Assembly: GCA_016706225.1 (NCBI GenBank)
Contig: JADJKB010000003.1
Location: 1,240,001 to 1,304,000, forward strand
Reading direction: 5' to 3'
DNA: 64,000 nt
DNA from: Myxococcales bacterium
GTDB taxonomy: Bacteria > Myxococcota_A > Polyangia > Polyangiales > Polyangiaceae
In this document: in pieces, positions 8,911 to 16,944 of the stretch
How the letters are laid out: every line of letters starts with the position of its first letter
Numbering within the stretch: the first letter of the stretch is position 1
The notes under the pieces: generated by a model
Told to the model about the DNA's origin: nothing
Databases searched by the model: none
What the model saw: only the letters and a program-made list of their open reading frames with translations
Made by a program: the position numbers and the translations under genes

Positions 8911-9711
8911 ATGCGCACCCTCTTCTTGACCTTGTTGCTCGCATCGCTCGGCGCGTGCGGCGGGAGTGAGACTACGAACGAAGCGACCGGCGGGTCGACG
9001 AGCGGCGGGTCAGGCGGGTCGACGAGCGGCGGTGCATCGAGTGGCGGCTCCGCAACCGGAGGCGCCGCGGGCTCGACGAGCGGCGGCTCGGCCGGCGCGG
9101 CCGCGAGCGGCGGGTCAGCGGGTTTGGGCACCGGCGGAACGAGCAGCGGCGGCACCACGGCGACGGGCGGCGCTGGAGGCACCGGCGGGGCCACGGCCAG
9201 CGCGGGCTGCCAGCCGCTGTGCGACTCCATCACGAAGGCCGCGTGCAAGAACGGTCCGACCATGGCGGGCTGCCTCTTGACCTGCAAGGCGCTGACCTCG
9301 ACCGCCAAGTGCGACCCGACGGCAAACGCCTACTTCGCGTGCGTGAAGAGCAAGGGCGTCACCTGCAACGCGGCCGGCGATCCGGTCTCTCAGACCTGCG
9401 GCGTGGACTACTTGAAGGCGATCGGCTGCGCGGTGAACGAAAACCCGAACCCCGCCATCGTTGCACCGTGTTCGACCTATTGCGGCAAGGTGGTCGCAGC
9501 AAAGTGTCCCGGCAACGGCGACAGCGCGGAGTGCAACACCAACTGCAAGTGGCTCGGCGCAACGGGAACCGGTTGTGACGACGAGTGGGGCGCCTACCTG
9601 ACCTGTGCCAACGCCGCGACCGTCAGCTGCGTCCTCGGTTTTGCGGTGGCCCAGGGCTGCGGTGCGAAGTTCACCGACTACTCGAAGTGCATCAACGCGG
9701 CGGGCGGCTGA
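8911..9711 (+). CDS. Cys-rich lipoprotein with Gly/Ser spacer
   Basis: The signal MRTLFLTLLLASLGAC is a textbook lipobox. About 75 residues of Gly/Ser/Ala/Thr spacer follow, then a domain with roughly 16 cysteines arranged in two similar halves (CQPLCDSITKAAC and CSTYCGKVVAAKC), which suggests an internal duplication of a small disulfide-bonded unit. ATG 8911 was chosen because it starts the signal. A 12-codon ORF (8849-8887) precedes it, starting 9 nt after a TAGGCT hexamer at 8834; it may be a short upstream ORF or chance. Confidence 0.7.
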   Translation: MRTLFLTLLLASLGACGGSETTNEATGGSTSGGSGGSTSGGASSGGSATGGAAGSTSGGSAGAAASGGSAGLGTGGTSSGGTTATGGAGGTGGATASAGCQPLCDSITKAACKNGPTMAGCLLTCKALTSTAKCDPTANAYFACVKSKGVTCNAAGDPVSQTCGVDYLKAIGCAVNENPNPAIVAPCSTYCGKVVAAKCPGNGDSAECNTNCKWLGATGTGCDDEWGAYLTCANAATVSCVLGFAVAQGCGAKFTDYSKCINAAGG

Positions 9712-9740
9712 CAGCTCTCGCTTCCGACGCCTCCGGTGAT

Positions 9741-9746
9741 TAGGCT
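9741..9746 (+). promoter_or_regulatory. -10-like hexamer TAGGCT
   Basis: TAGGCT lies 8 nt before ATG 9755 with no Shine-Dalgarno between. Same layout as at 7166 and 12341. Confidence 0.45.
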
Positions 9747-9754
9747 GCGCGGCG

Positions 9755-10849
9755 ATGCTGCGAGCACTGCTCATGGCGGCGGCGTTCGCGCTGACTAGCT
9801 TGTGTGCCTTCACGAGTTCGGCGCACCAGCTCGGCCGCAGCTACTGCAGCGTGCAAACCGTGCCCGGCGGCCTCGACGTCACGGTCGAGACCAGCTTCGA
9901 GCACCTGGTTCCGGTGCTCGGACTCTCCAGCTTGCCGAGCGACGAAGACGTGCGCAGCCTTCGCCCTCGCATCGACGAGGCGCTCGGCAAGGCCGTCAGC
10001 GCGCGCAGCCCCAAAGGCGCGTGCACGGTCAGCACCAGCCCCGGAGAGCTGGTGACGACCGAAGGCCTCCGGGCGATCTCCGTTCCGCTCCGCTTCGTGT
10101 GCCCACCCGGGCCGGTGGTCTTGCGCAACGTCTGGCGCCTCGACGTCGATCCCGGCAGCGAGGTTCTGTGCTCCATCGACGGCTCGGCCTGGGCCTTTCG
10201 CACCGGTGCCGAGGAGCGCGACGTCGGCACACCCCCGAGCCTGGCGGAGGTCCTCGTCTCTTTCGTCAAGCTCGGCGTTCACCACGTGCTCTCCGGCATC
10301 GATCACATGCTGTTCGTGGTGGCGCTCTTGCTCGCGGCAGCCCGCTCGAGCCGTGACAAAACCCTGCTGCGCGGCCTGCGCGAGGTGGCGCTGGTGGTGA
10401 CCGGATTCACGCTGGGGCACTCCGTCACCCTGGTGAGCGCCGGGCTCGGTCTCGTACAGGTCGAGCCCCGGCTGACCGAGAGCATCATTGCGCTCAGCAT
10501 CGTGGCCGTGGCGGTCGAGAACGTGGCGCGGCGGGAGATCCGCTGGCGCGCGCTCACTGCGACGGTGTTCGGTCTGGTCCATGGCTTCGGGTTTGCCAGC
10601 GTGCTCGCCGAGACGGAGCTGCCGCGTCGCGGTGCCGTGTTTGCACTGCTGACGTTCAACGTCGGCATCGAGCTGGGACAGCTGGCGGTCGTGCTGCTCG
10701 TGTTCGCTCCGCTGGCTTACGCGGCCCGTCGTGCCTGGTACGAGCGGCGGGTCTTGTGGCCCGCCTCGACGCTGATCGCGCTTCTGGCCAGCGTGTGGCT
10801 CGTGAAGCGGGCGTTCGGGCTGAGCTTTCTGCCCTGGCTCGGGGGTTGA
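9755..10849 (+). CDS. HupE/UreJ-family membrane protein
   Basis: A signal peptide (ALTSLCAFTSSAH) leads into a ~160-residue periplasmic domain and then about six membrane helices. The motif HVLSGIDHMLFVVALLL matches the HupE/UreJ pattern, a metal (nickel-type) permease-like family, and a second HGFGFAS motif is in a later helix. In other bacteria HupE sits beside hydrogenase genes and UreJ beside urease genes; neither is present here, so it belongs to the broad HupE/UreJ_2 group seen alone in many genomes. A metal transport role is inference. Confidence 0.75.
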   Translation: MLRALLMAAAFALTSLCAFTSSAHQLGRSYCSVQTVPGGLDVTVETSFEHLVPVLGLSSLPSDEDVRSLRPRIDEALGKAVSARSPKGACTVSTSPGELVTTEGLRAISVPLRFVCPPGPVVLRNVWRLDVDPGSEVLCSIDGSAWAFRTGAEERDVGTPPSLAEVLVSFVKLGVHHVLSGIDHMLFVVALLLAAARSSRDKTLLRGLREVALVVTGFTLGHSVTLVSAGLGLVQVEPRLTESIIALSIVAVAVENVARREIRWRALTATVFGLVHGFGFASVLAETELPRRGAVFALLTFNVGIELGQLAVVLLVFAPLAYAARRAWYERRVLWPASTLIALLASVWLVKRAFGLSFLPWLGG

Positions 10850-10931
10850 CTCACTGAAGCGTCGTGAGCTCGAGGCGCGGCACGCGGGGACAAATACCAC
10901 GGGCGCGAACGGGCGCTCGCGTGCAACGCGC

Positions 10932-11339
10932 TCACCGCGCTCCAGCATCGGCGTCCACTTCTTTTCGAGTAGCCCACCACGCCCAGAGCCCAAACAGCAG
11001 CTGGAACGGCAGACGCAGGTAGAGCGCGGCGGGATGGAGGTCCGGATATCGCTCGACATGCAGCGCCATGTTCAGGTTCGCGGGGAACACCGCCACCAGC
11101 AGCAAGATCAACCCGGCTCCCGCCAGCGCGCGCGTGCGCGGCACGAGCACACCCACGCCACCCAAGATTTCGAAGACCCCACTCAGCATCACGAGCGCGC
11201 GGTGTGCCGGCAGGTACTCCGGCATGATGGCGAGATACGGCGCCGGATTGAAGAAGTGGTTGGCACCTGCCAGCACGAACGCAGCGGCGAGCAGGAGCAG
11301 CGCGAGCCGACGTGGAAGACCCCGCGGAAGGCTCAGCAT
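10932..11339 (-). CDS. DoxX-like small membrane protein
   Basis: 135 residues with four hydrophobic segments. The first helix ends in FVLAGANHFFNP, followed by MPEYLPAHR and ILGGVGVL, a layout typical of the DoxX/DoxD superfamily. These proteins are quinone-associated or of unknown function. ATG 11339 follows GGGAGCC; a GTG at 11354 is also in frame. It begins 22 bp after the CPBP gene on the same strand, so the two are probably co-transcribed. Confidence 0.7.
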   Translation of the reverse strand: MLSLPRGLPRRLALLLLAAAFVLAGANHFFNPAPYLAIMPEYLPAHRALVMLSGVFEILGGVGVLVPRTRALAGAGLILLLVAVFPANLNMALHVERYPDLHPAALYLRLPFQLLFGLWAWWATRKEVDADAGAR

Positions 11340-11361
11340 CCTGGCTCCCGCCACTCACTCA

Positions 11362-12330
11362 TCAGATCCACCAGGATGGCATCGGCTCCCGCGTCCCGGC
11401 GAAGCTCGCGACGAGCACGCGACGCTCGCGCCAGAGCAACAACGAGCCCGCGACTGCGAGCGCAAGCCCCACGAGCATCGGCACGACGTCGAGCTCTCGC
11501 TCCGTCAGCGCGGTCGAGTAGCGCACGGTGAGCACCACGGTCGTGTTGTAGACCAGGTGCGCGATCATCGAGGTCGACAGCGTGCCCGTGCACAGCCGGG
11601 CCGCCGCGAACGCGACGCCGAGCACGATGGTCCCGGCGATCTGCGTCGGCTCCAGGTGGAACAGGCCGAACAAGATCGAAGGCACGATCAACCCCAGGGC
11701 AAAGCGCCGCTCGAAGGGGGCAGTCAACAGCCCGCGGAACAACGCCTCTTCCACCACCGCCGGCATCACTCCGAGCGCGAACACCAGGAGCACGACACCG
11801 GACCCCGACGCGCTGCGGGCGGCGTTCACGACCACCTTCGAGGCGGTGATCTCGTTCGAGGTCAACCGGTGCATGAGCTCACCCATGATCTCCGCGACGG
11901 GCGCGAGCCCGAACACCAGGAGCAGGGCGCCCAGCACACCGAGCACCGAGGGCCGCCCGAGCGGGAGCGCGATGCGGCGCGGAGTCTTCAGCACCCAGAG
12001 CCAGAACAGCAGACTGCCGAAGACGGCGACCTCGTTGGCGATCGTTCCCCAGGCGATCCAACCCGGGCTGCTGACGAGCGGCGAGGTCGCCGGATCGCCG
12101 AGGACCTTCAGCGGATCCTTGCCGTCCGCGACCACCCAGGCCGCAGCCACGGCCGCCACCCCGAGGCCCGCGACGATCAGCGCTACGGCGGCCGTCAACC
12201 AGATGAAGAGGGCTTGCAGCGGAGACGGAATTCGCGCTGCGGCGCTCGGTGTGCTGACCGATTGGTTCGGCGCGGGCTCCGAGGGCGGAGCCGGATGCAC
12301 CGACAAGGGCTCGCTGTTCGGGCTCTCCAC
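11362..12330 (-). CDS. CPBP-family intramembrane metalloprotease
   Basis: Membrane-embedded Abi/CPBP protein. The three conserved motifs are present: EEALFRG (glutamate pair and arginine), FGLFHLE (metal histidine) and HLVYN. About eight helices are visible after a ~40-residue Pro/Ser-rich cytoplasmic leader. Family members process CAAX-like prenylated peptides or signalling peptides, or protect against bacteriocins; the substrate here is unknown. GTG 12330 is preferred over TTG 12408 because a TAGGCT -10-like hexamer lies 10 nt upstream and the long form would overlap the divergent gene. Confidence 0.8.
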   Translation of the reverse strand: MESPNSEPLSVHPAPPSEPAPNQSVSTPSAAARIPSPLQALFIWLTAAVALIVAGLGVAAVAAAWVVADGKDPLKVLGDPATSPLVSSPGWIAWGTIANEVAVFGSLLFWLWVLKTPRRIALPLGRPSVLGVLGALLLVFGLAPVAEIMGELMHRLTSNEITASKVVVNAARSASGSGVVLLVFALGVMPAVVEEALFRGLLTAPFERRFALGLIVPSILFGLFHLEPTQIAGTIVLGVAFAAARLCTGTLSTSMIAHLVYNTTVVLTVRYSTALTERELDVVPMLVGLALAVAGSLLLWRERRVLVASFAGTREPMPSWWI

Positions 12331-12340
12331 CGAACTGCCG

Positions 12341-12346
12341 AGCCTA
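12341..12346 (-). promoter_or_regulatory. -10-like hexamer TAGGCT
   Basis: On the minus strand TAGGCT lies 10 nt before GTG 12330, supporting that start for the CPBP protease gene. Confidence 0.45.
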
Positions 12347-12383
12347 TCACCCTCGCCCGGGAGCCTGCCCCTTTCGTGCCGAA

Positions 12384-12389
12384 TAGGTT
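12384..12389 (+). promoter_or_regulatory. -10-like hexamer TAGGTT
   Basis: TAGGTT is 6 nt before GTG 12396 and 27 nt before ATG 12417. It diverges from the minus-strand hexamer at 12341, so the two genes appear to have back-to-back promoters. Confidence 0.35.
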
Positions 12390-12416
12390 GGCCTCGTGTA
12401 TCGTCCAACCCCGGTC

Positions 12417-13205
12417 ATGATTCGGTTCAGGCACTTGATTCTTCCCTTGGTCCTCGCGAGCGTCATCGGCGCCTGCGGCAGCTCGAAGTCCCGCGCGGGA
12501 AACATCTACGCTAGCGAGGAGGACTTCTGCCAGCAGTGGGGCAAGGCGGCTTGCAACACCAAGGTCGTCAGCGCGTGCAGCGCGGCCAGCGTCGAGAGCT
12601 GCATCAGCAAACAGCAGGAATACTGCCTCGGCCTGGTGCCACCGTACTACTCGTCGAAGAACGCCAAGGTTTGCATCGACAAGGTCAAGGCAGCCTACGC
12701 CGACGCCAAGCTGACCGCCGACGAGGTTGTGATCGTGCGCGACCTCGGCGAGCCCTGCGACAAGCTCAACAAGGGTCCGAAGCTGCAGGGAGACCCCTGT
12801 GTCGCTTCCGACGAGTGTGACTCACTCCAAGATCAGGTCTGTGTTCGCAAGCCCGGCGCGCCGGACGGCACATGTCAGGTTGCCAAGCTCGTGGGCGGCG
12901 GCTTCCCGTGCACCGCCGTCGATGAGCTGTGTGACGTCGGCTTCTATTGCGACGGCTCCAACTGCATCGCGAAGAAGGGCTCCGGCCTCACGTGCAGCCC
13001 CGACGTGCCCTGCCTGGAAGACTTTCTCTGCCTCGGCCCCACCGGCGACATGAAGTGTGCCGCGAAAGGCGGGCTCGCGGTGACCTGCACGAACGACGAC
13101 CAGTGCAAGAGCGGCATCTGCGCGAAACCCGCGACCGGCTCGGGCAAATGCGTCGATTCAGTCGTGCTCACGCCGACCGATCCCGTCTGTCAGAGCCTGG
13201 GCTGA
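12417..13205 (+). CDS. Cys-rich lipoprotein
   Basis: The signal peptide MIRFRHLILPLVLASVIGAC ends in a lipobox. The mature protein of ~245 residues has more than 20 cysteines spaced as in EGF-like or Dickkopf-like Cys-rich domains (for example CVASDECDSLQDQVC and CTNDDQCKSGICAK), a style common in myxobacterial surface lipoproteins. Unlike its neighbours it lacks a Gly/Ser spacer. A GTG at 12396 would add seven residues and fits a leaderless start; ATG 12417 gives the cleaner signal peptide. Function unknown. Confidence 0.7.
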   Translation: MIRFRHLILPLVLASVIGACGSSKSRAGNIYASEEDFCQQWGKAACNTKVVSACSAASVESCISKQQEYCLGLVPPYYSSKNAKVCIDKVKAAYADAKLTADEVVIVRDLGEPCDKLNKGPKLQGDPCVASDECDSLQDQVCVRKPGAPDGTCQVAKLVGGGFPCTAVDELCDVGFYCDGSNCIAKKGSGLTCSPDVPCLEDFLCLGPTGDMKCAAKGGLAVTCTNDDQCKSGICAKPATGSGKCVDSVVLTPTDPVCQSLG

Positions 13206-13266
13206 GGGCGGCGCTCGCCCGAATCGCCTTGCCAGCAGCCCGCCAGCGTCGTTCAAATCACAGCCG

Positions 13267-14028
13267 ATGACTCGTTCGGCCCTGTCACTCTTGGCGCTGG
13301 CATCGCTCGGTCTGTCGGCTTGCGACGACCCACCGCCGAAGAAGAACCCCTTCGAACCACCGCCCAAAGAGACGGTCGAACCGCCGAAGGACGCGGCACT
13401 ACCAAAACCCGTGGGCCCGCCCGAGCTGGGCATCGACGACCTCGGACCGAAGGTTGGTTTCTCCCGCGTGCTGCTCGACAAACCCGAGGGCCGCGACAAG
13501 CTCGCCGAAGAGCTGCGCCAGGTCAAATCGCACTTCGAAGGCAAAGAGGCCACGCTGGTCGTGATCCGGAAAGCGAAGCTCACGTGGGTCACGACGATGC
13601 TCGCCGAGCTCGCGAAGATCGGCGCCAGCAAGGTCATCGTGAAGACGGAGACCCGCGCGGAGTATCCGGGTGAGCTCGCGTTCACGCCGGAGGCAAAGGC
13701 CCCCAAGCCGGAGCCGTGCGCCGTGGTGGCAATGATCCTCGAGGATCGCAGCGCGGCGGTCTGGAAGATCGCCGGGGGCACCGCCATCAAACGCGCCAAG
13801 GGCCTCGCTGGGCCCGATCTGTCGACGACCGGCGACACGATCGAACGTTTTGCCAAGGGCTGCAAAGGGTCGAACATGTTCTTCGTCTCCGCCGACGCAT
13901 CGGTGGAGTGGGGCCTCGCCTACGATCTGGCCGCATCGACCCGAAAGCTCGAGGACGTGAAGTTCGAGACTCTCGTGCTACTCGACAAGACGCCGACCGC
14001 CGGCCGCAAGGTCGAGCTCTCGAAGTGA
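13267..14028 (+). CDS. Lipoprotein with two ExbD/TolR-like segments
   Basis: The signal peptide ends in LSAC, followed by a Pro/Lys-rich linker of ~35 residues. Two segments resemble the periplasmic fold of ExbD/TolR: VTTMLAELAKIGASKVIVKT near residue 108 and a second, SADASVEWGLAYDLA, near residue 212, which has the ExbD-like aspartate-strand-helix pattern. ExbD itself is anchored by an N-terminal helix, whereas this protein is a predicted lipoprotein, so a motor-coupling role is doubtful. The match is a visual one. It ends 7 bp before the next gene and probably shares its transcript. Confidence 0.5.
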   Translation: MTRSALSLLALASLGLSACDDPPPKKNPFEPPPKETVEPPKDAALPKPVGPPELGIDDLGPKVGFSRVLLDKPEGRDKLAEELRQVKSHFEGKEATLVVIRKAKLTWVTTMLAELAKIGASKVIVKTETRAEYPGELAFTPEAKAPKPEPCAVVAMILEDRSAAVWKIAGGTAIKRAKGLAGPDLSTTGDTIERFAKGCKGSNMFFVSADASVEWGLAYDLAASTRKLEDVKFETLVLLDKTPTAGRKVELSK

Positions 14029-14035
14029 GACAGGA

Positions 14036-14635
14036 ATGAAGCTGCGAACGCTGTTGCTCGGACACCACGACGAACACTCGATCCCGCGCATCGGCGCGAC
14101 GCTCGACCGCATGGACCACAAGAGTCGGCTGTACACGACCGAGAGCGCGACCAAAGAGGACATGGTCGCGCTCTGGGAGCTGATGAAAGAGCAGCCCGTC
14201 GACGCCGACCATTTCGTGCCGTCGGGTGTCGACGCCATGAAAGAGGTGATCCATCACGGGAAGAACACGCTCCCAGCGTTCACCCACTTTCAGAAGCGCT
14301 TCTGCCGCGCCGATGACGATTCGGGCGACGTGTACGGCTACAACTTCGGCAGCACGCTGTGGCTGACGGGCCCGGGCTACTTCGTGGCCCACGCCGCGAA
14401 GGACGAGAAGGACCCACCCAGCGAATATCTGGTGGACTACACCCGCATCCCGCCGAAGAAGCCCGACGCTTGGCCCGACATTCGCGACAACGAGGGCGGA
14501 ATCAGCGCCCTGGTCTATGGTCGGATGAAAGACTACATGCGCAAGGTCTCGGACCACGTCTCGATCGGCAAGGCGTACAAACAGGGCAAGGCGATCGGGG
14601 CCTATTTCATGCTGTGCCGCGAAGATCCGGCGTGA
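14036..14635 (+). CDS. Hypothetical cytosolic protein
   Basis: 199 residues, no signal peptide or membrane span. Rich in aromatic residues and His (GHHDEHSIPRIG near the start, GSTLWLTGPGYFVAH in the middle), suggesting a compact enzyme-like or binding fold. I do not recognise the family. A Shine-Dalgarno-like AGGA lies 2 nt before ATG 14036, and the gene starts 7 bp after the ExbD-like lipoprotein gene, so the pair is likely an operon. Confidence 0.55.
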   Translation: MKLRTLLLGHHDEHSIPRIGATLDRMDHKSRLYTTESATKEDMVALWELMKEQPVDADHFVPSGVDAMKEVIHHGKNTLPAFTHFQKRFCRADDDSGDVYGYNFGSTLWLTGPGYFVAHAAKDEKDPPSEYLVDYTRIPPKKPDAWPDIRDNEGGISALVYGRMKDYMRKVSDHVSIGKAYKQGKAIGAYFMLCREDPA

Positions 14636-14748
14636 TGCTGGCTGAGCGGCCGAGCGCCGCGCGTGTGCTTCGATAAGCGAGGGCTCGCGCCGCGCCGTTG
14701 GGGCGCTAAACTCAGCCGACACGCGAATTTCGGAGTATCGTCGAAGCA

Positions 14749-16920
14749 ATGGCGGGAACTGGCACGGGTGCAAAAACCCTGGGACGTTACGAGCTGATCA
14801 GCGAGGTCGCGAAGGGCCAGCTGGGACCGCTCTGGGCGGCACACCCCACGGGGGAGGACAAGACGCCGGTCCTGGTCCGGCGGGTGTCCACCACTGCGCC
14901 GACGACTCCGGACGAGATCGACTCGCTGTGCGAAGGCGCATGGTGGATGCTCGAGCTGTCGGACCCCGGGCTCGCGCGGGGCATCGACGTCGTCAAGACC
15001 GAGGGGGAGCTCGGCGTGGTGATGGAGTACGCGGAGGGCGAGGTGCTTCGGTCACTGCTGCGCCTGGCGAGCTTCAAACGCCGGCCCATTCCCGTGGGCG
15101 TCGCCGTTCGTGTGTCGCTCGACGTGCTCGAGGCGATCCAGAGCGCAAGCAATGCCGCCCAACCCCACAGCAACGGCCAGAGTGGTTTCGTTGCCGGCGG
15201 CATCGTGCCGGACAGCGTGCTCGTCGGGCGGGACGGGCGCGCCCGGCTGCTCGACATCGGGGTCTTGGGCCCGGCCTCCCGCGTGGGAACCATCGCGCGC
15301 CACCCTGAAATGGCCTCATACGCCGCGCCGGAGGTGCTCGAAGACGCGACCAAGTCCGATCTGCGCGCCAACCTCTACGGGGTGGGTGTGATGCTCTGGG
15401 AGATGCTCTCGGGCAAACGCATGTTCGTGGGCTCGACGCATCAAGCCGTGGTCGACAAGGTGAAAGCCGGCGGCATTCAGCGCCTCGATGCCCAGAAGCC
15501 CGTCGGTGGGGATGCCATCTCGACGAGCATCGCGGACATCGTCGCGAAGGCCATCGAGGTGAGCGCCGATGCGCGCTACGCGTCGCCGAAGGAACTCACG
15601 GAAGCCCTGCTGGCAGCAGGCGAGGTCGCGACCCACGAACAAGTGTCCGCCCTCGTCGAGGACTTCGCGGGCAACACCCTCGCGGCGCGCAAGAAGCTGA
15701 TCGAGAAGGCCATCAGCGGCGGCGGCGGCAGCGCGAAAAAAGAGGCGCCAGCACCGCCCGCACGAGTCCCCCCGCCCAGAGATGCGGCCGGCACGGGGGA
15801 CCGACGTCCCCCGCCCCCTCAGCGGCCACCCCCGTCCCCCGGCAAAGCAACGCTGATTGGCATTCAACCGCTACCCGATGCGGCGAAGTACCTGTCGGAG
15901 AGTGGTAGCAAACCCGACGCCGCAGCGGTCCTGCCTCCGCCGCGACCTCCGCTGGAATCACTCGATTCGGAGGAGCTCGAGTCGGTGTCCAAGGTGGAGC
16001 TGCTCGAATTTCCGAGCAGTGAAGCGCCTACCAAACCGAACCCGGACGCCGGCATCTTGGCGGCCCAGAGCGCCGAACCCGAGCACATCAAGACGCAGTT
16101 CTTGGGCACGCCGGCGCCGGACGCCAGCGACGCGCTCGCGGTTGCCGCGGCCGAGCCGGGCTCTCCGGGTCCGCCGCCCGCAGCGGGTTCGCCCAAGCCG
16201 CCCGACGCCGTCGCTGCGGTGCCGCCGCCGCCAGCAGCGCTGACAGGCAGTGACGACGTACCCGTGTCGATGGACATCGATGCCCTACAATCAGAACCGC
16301 ACAGTCCGGACAACGCGGCCAAGGGGCTGGACTGGGCGGCGATCGCCGCCAAGGCGCCCGAGGGCGAAGAAGCCGGTGCCGAAAAGAAAGACGAGAAGCG
16401 CGACGAGTCGGCCGTGGCCTGGGTGGGGCCACCACCGGGTACGCCGCTCGACGACGCCCCGCCGGGTGCGGATGCCGAAATCGACGAGCCCATTCCATCC
16501 ATCGTTCCGGAGCGCGTGCAGCGCATGCGCAAGGGCGTGGCGATCGGCATTGGTGGACTGGTCGGACTCTTGCTCATCGGTATCTTGATCTCGAAGCTGG
16601 GCGGAAAGGACGAAACCGCAGCAGCACCCACGAGCACCGCTGCGGCAGTCGAACCGCCGAAGAAGGAAGAGCCCAAAGCCGAGGAGCCAAAGCCCAAGGC
16701 CGAAGAGCCCAAGGCCGAAGAACCCAAGGCCGAAGAGCCCAAGGCCGAAGAGCCCAAGGCCGAAGAGCCCAAGGCCGAGACTCCGAAGCCGGAGCCCAGG
16801 CCCGTGGTCGCCAAACCCACGACCAAGCCCGTGACGGTCAGCAAGCCGACGACGACCCCGAAGCCCACGACCAAACCCAAACCAAAACCGAAGCCCAAGT
16901 TCACGCCTTCGGGGATCTGA
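14749..16920 (+). CDS. Transmembrane pseudokinase with periplasmic EEPKA-repeat tail
   Basis: The N-terminal ~300 residues have a protein-kinase fold, but three catalytic positions are lost. The beta3 lysine is Arg (VLVRR, residues 41-45). The HRD triad reads AGG (149-151), with the loop Asn replaced by Ser156. DFG reads DIG (169-171). The APE motif and the F-helix region (DLRANLYGVGVMLWEM) remain. After a Pro-rich linker there is one membrane helix near residues 597-618, then a tail of tandem EEPKA units and a Lys/Pro/Thr-rich end, like the periplasmic spacer of TonB. So it has a cytosolic pseudokinase sensor or scaffold and a tail that could reach the peptidoglycan. The next gene starts 24 bp downstream. 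Confidence 0.8.
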   Translation: MAGTGTGAKTLGRYELISEVAKGQLGPLWAAHPTGEDKTPVLVRRVSTTAPTTPDEIDSLCEGAWWMLELSDPGLARGIDVVKTEGELGVVMEYAEGEVLRSLLRLASFKRRPIPVGVAVRVSLDVLEAIQSASNAAQPHSNGQSGFVAGGIVPDSVLVGRDGRARLLDIGVLGPASRVGTIARHPEMASYAAPEVLEDATKSDLRANLYGVGVMLWEMLSGKRMFVGSTHQAVVDKVKAGGIQRLDAQKPVGGDAISTSIADIVAKAIEVSADARYASPKELTEALLAAGEVATHEQVSALVEDFAGNTLAARKKLIEKAISGGGGSAKKEAPAPPARVPPPRDAAGTGDRRPPPPQRPPPSPGKATLIGIQPLPDAAKYLSESGSKPDAAAVLPPPRPPLESLDSEELESVSKVELLEFPSSEAPTKPNPDAGILAAQSAEPEHIKTQFLGTPAPDASDALAVAAAEPGSPGPPPAAGSPKPPDAVAAVPPPPAALTGSDDVPVSMDIDALQSEPHSPDNAAKGLDWAAIAAKAPEGEEAGAEKKDEKRDESAVAWVGPPPGTPLDDAPPGADAEIDEPIPSIVPERVQRMRKGVAIGIGGLVGLLLIGILISKLGGKDETAAAPTSTAAAVEPPKKEEPKAEEPKPKAEEPKAEEPKAEEPKAEEPKAEEPKAETPKPEPRPVVAKPTTKPVTVSKPTTTPKPTTKPKPKPKPKFTPSGI
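16699..16773 (+). repeat. 15-bp tandem repeat, five units
   Basis: Five tandem copies of GCCGAAGAGCCCAAG (one with a single base change) encode AEEPK repeats in the tail of the pseudokinase. Copy number is likely to vary by slippage. Confidence 0.9.
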
Positions 16921-16944
16921 CACGAACAGGAGTCAGACGAGACC

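Noticed and set aside
11068..12420. 450-codon plus-strand frame
   Set aside because: Antisense to the DoxX-like and CPBP genes; His/Arg/Gln-rich with no domain.
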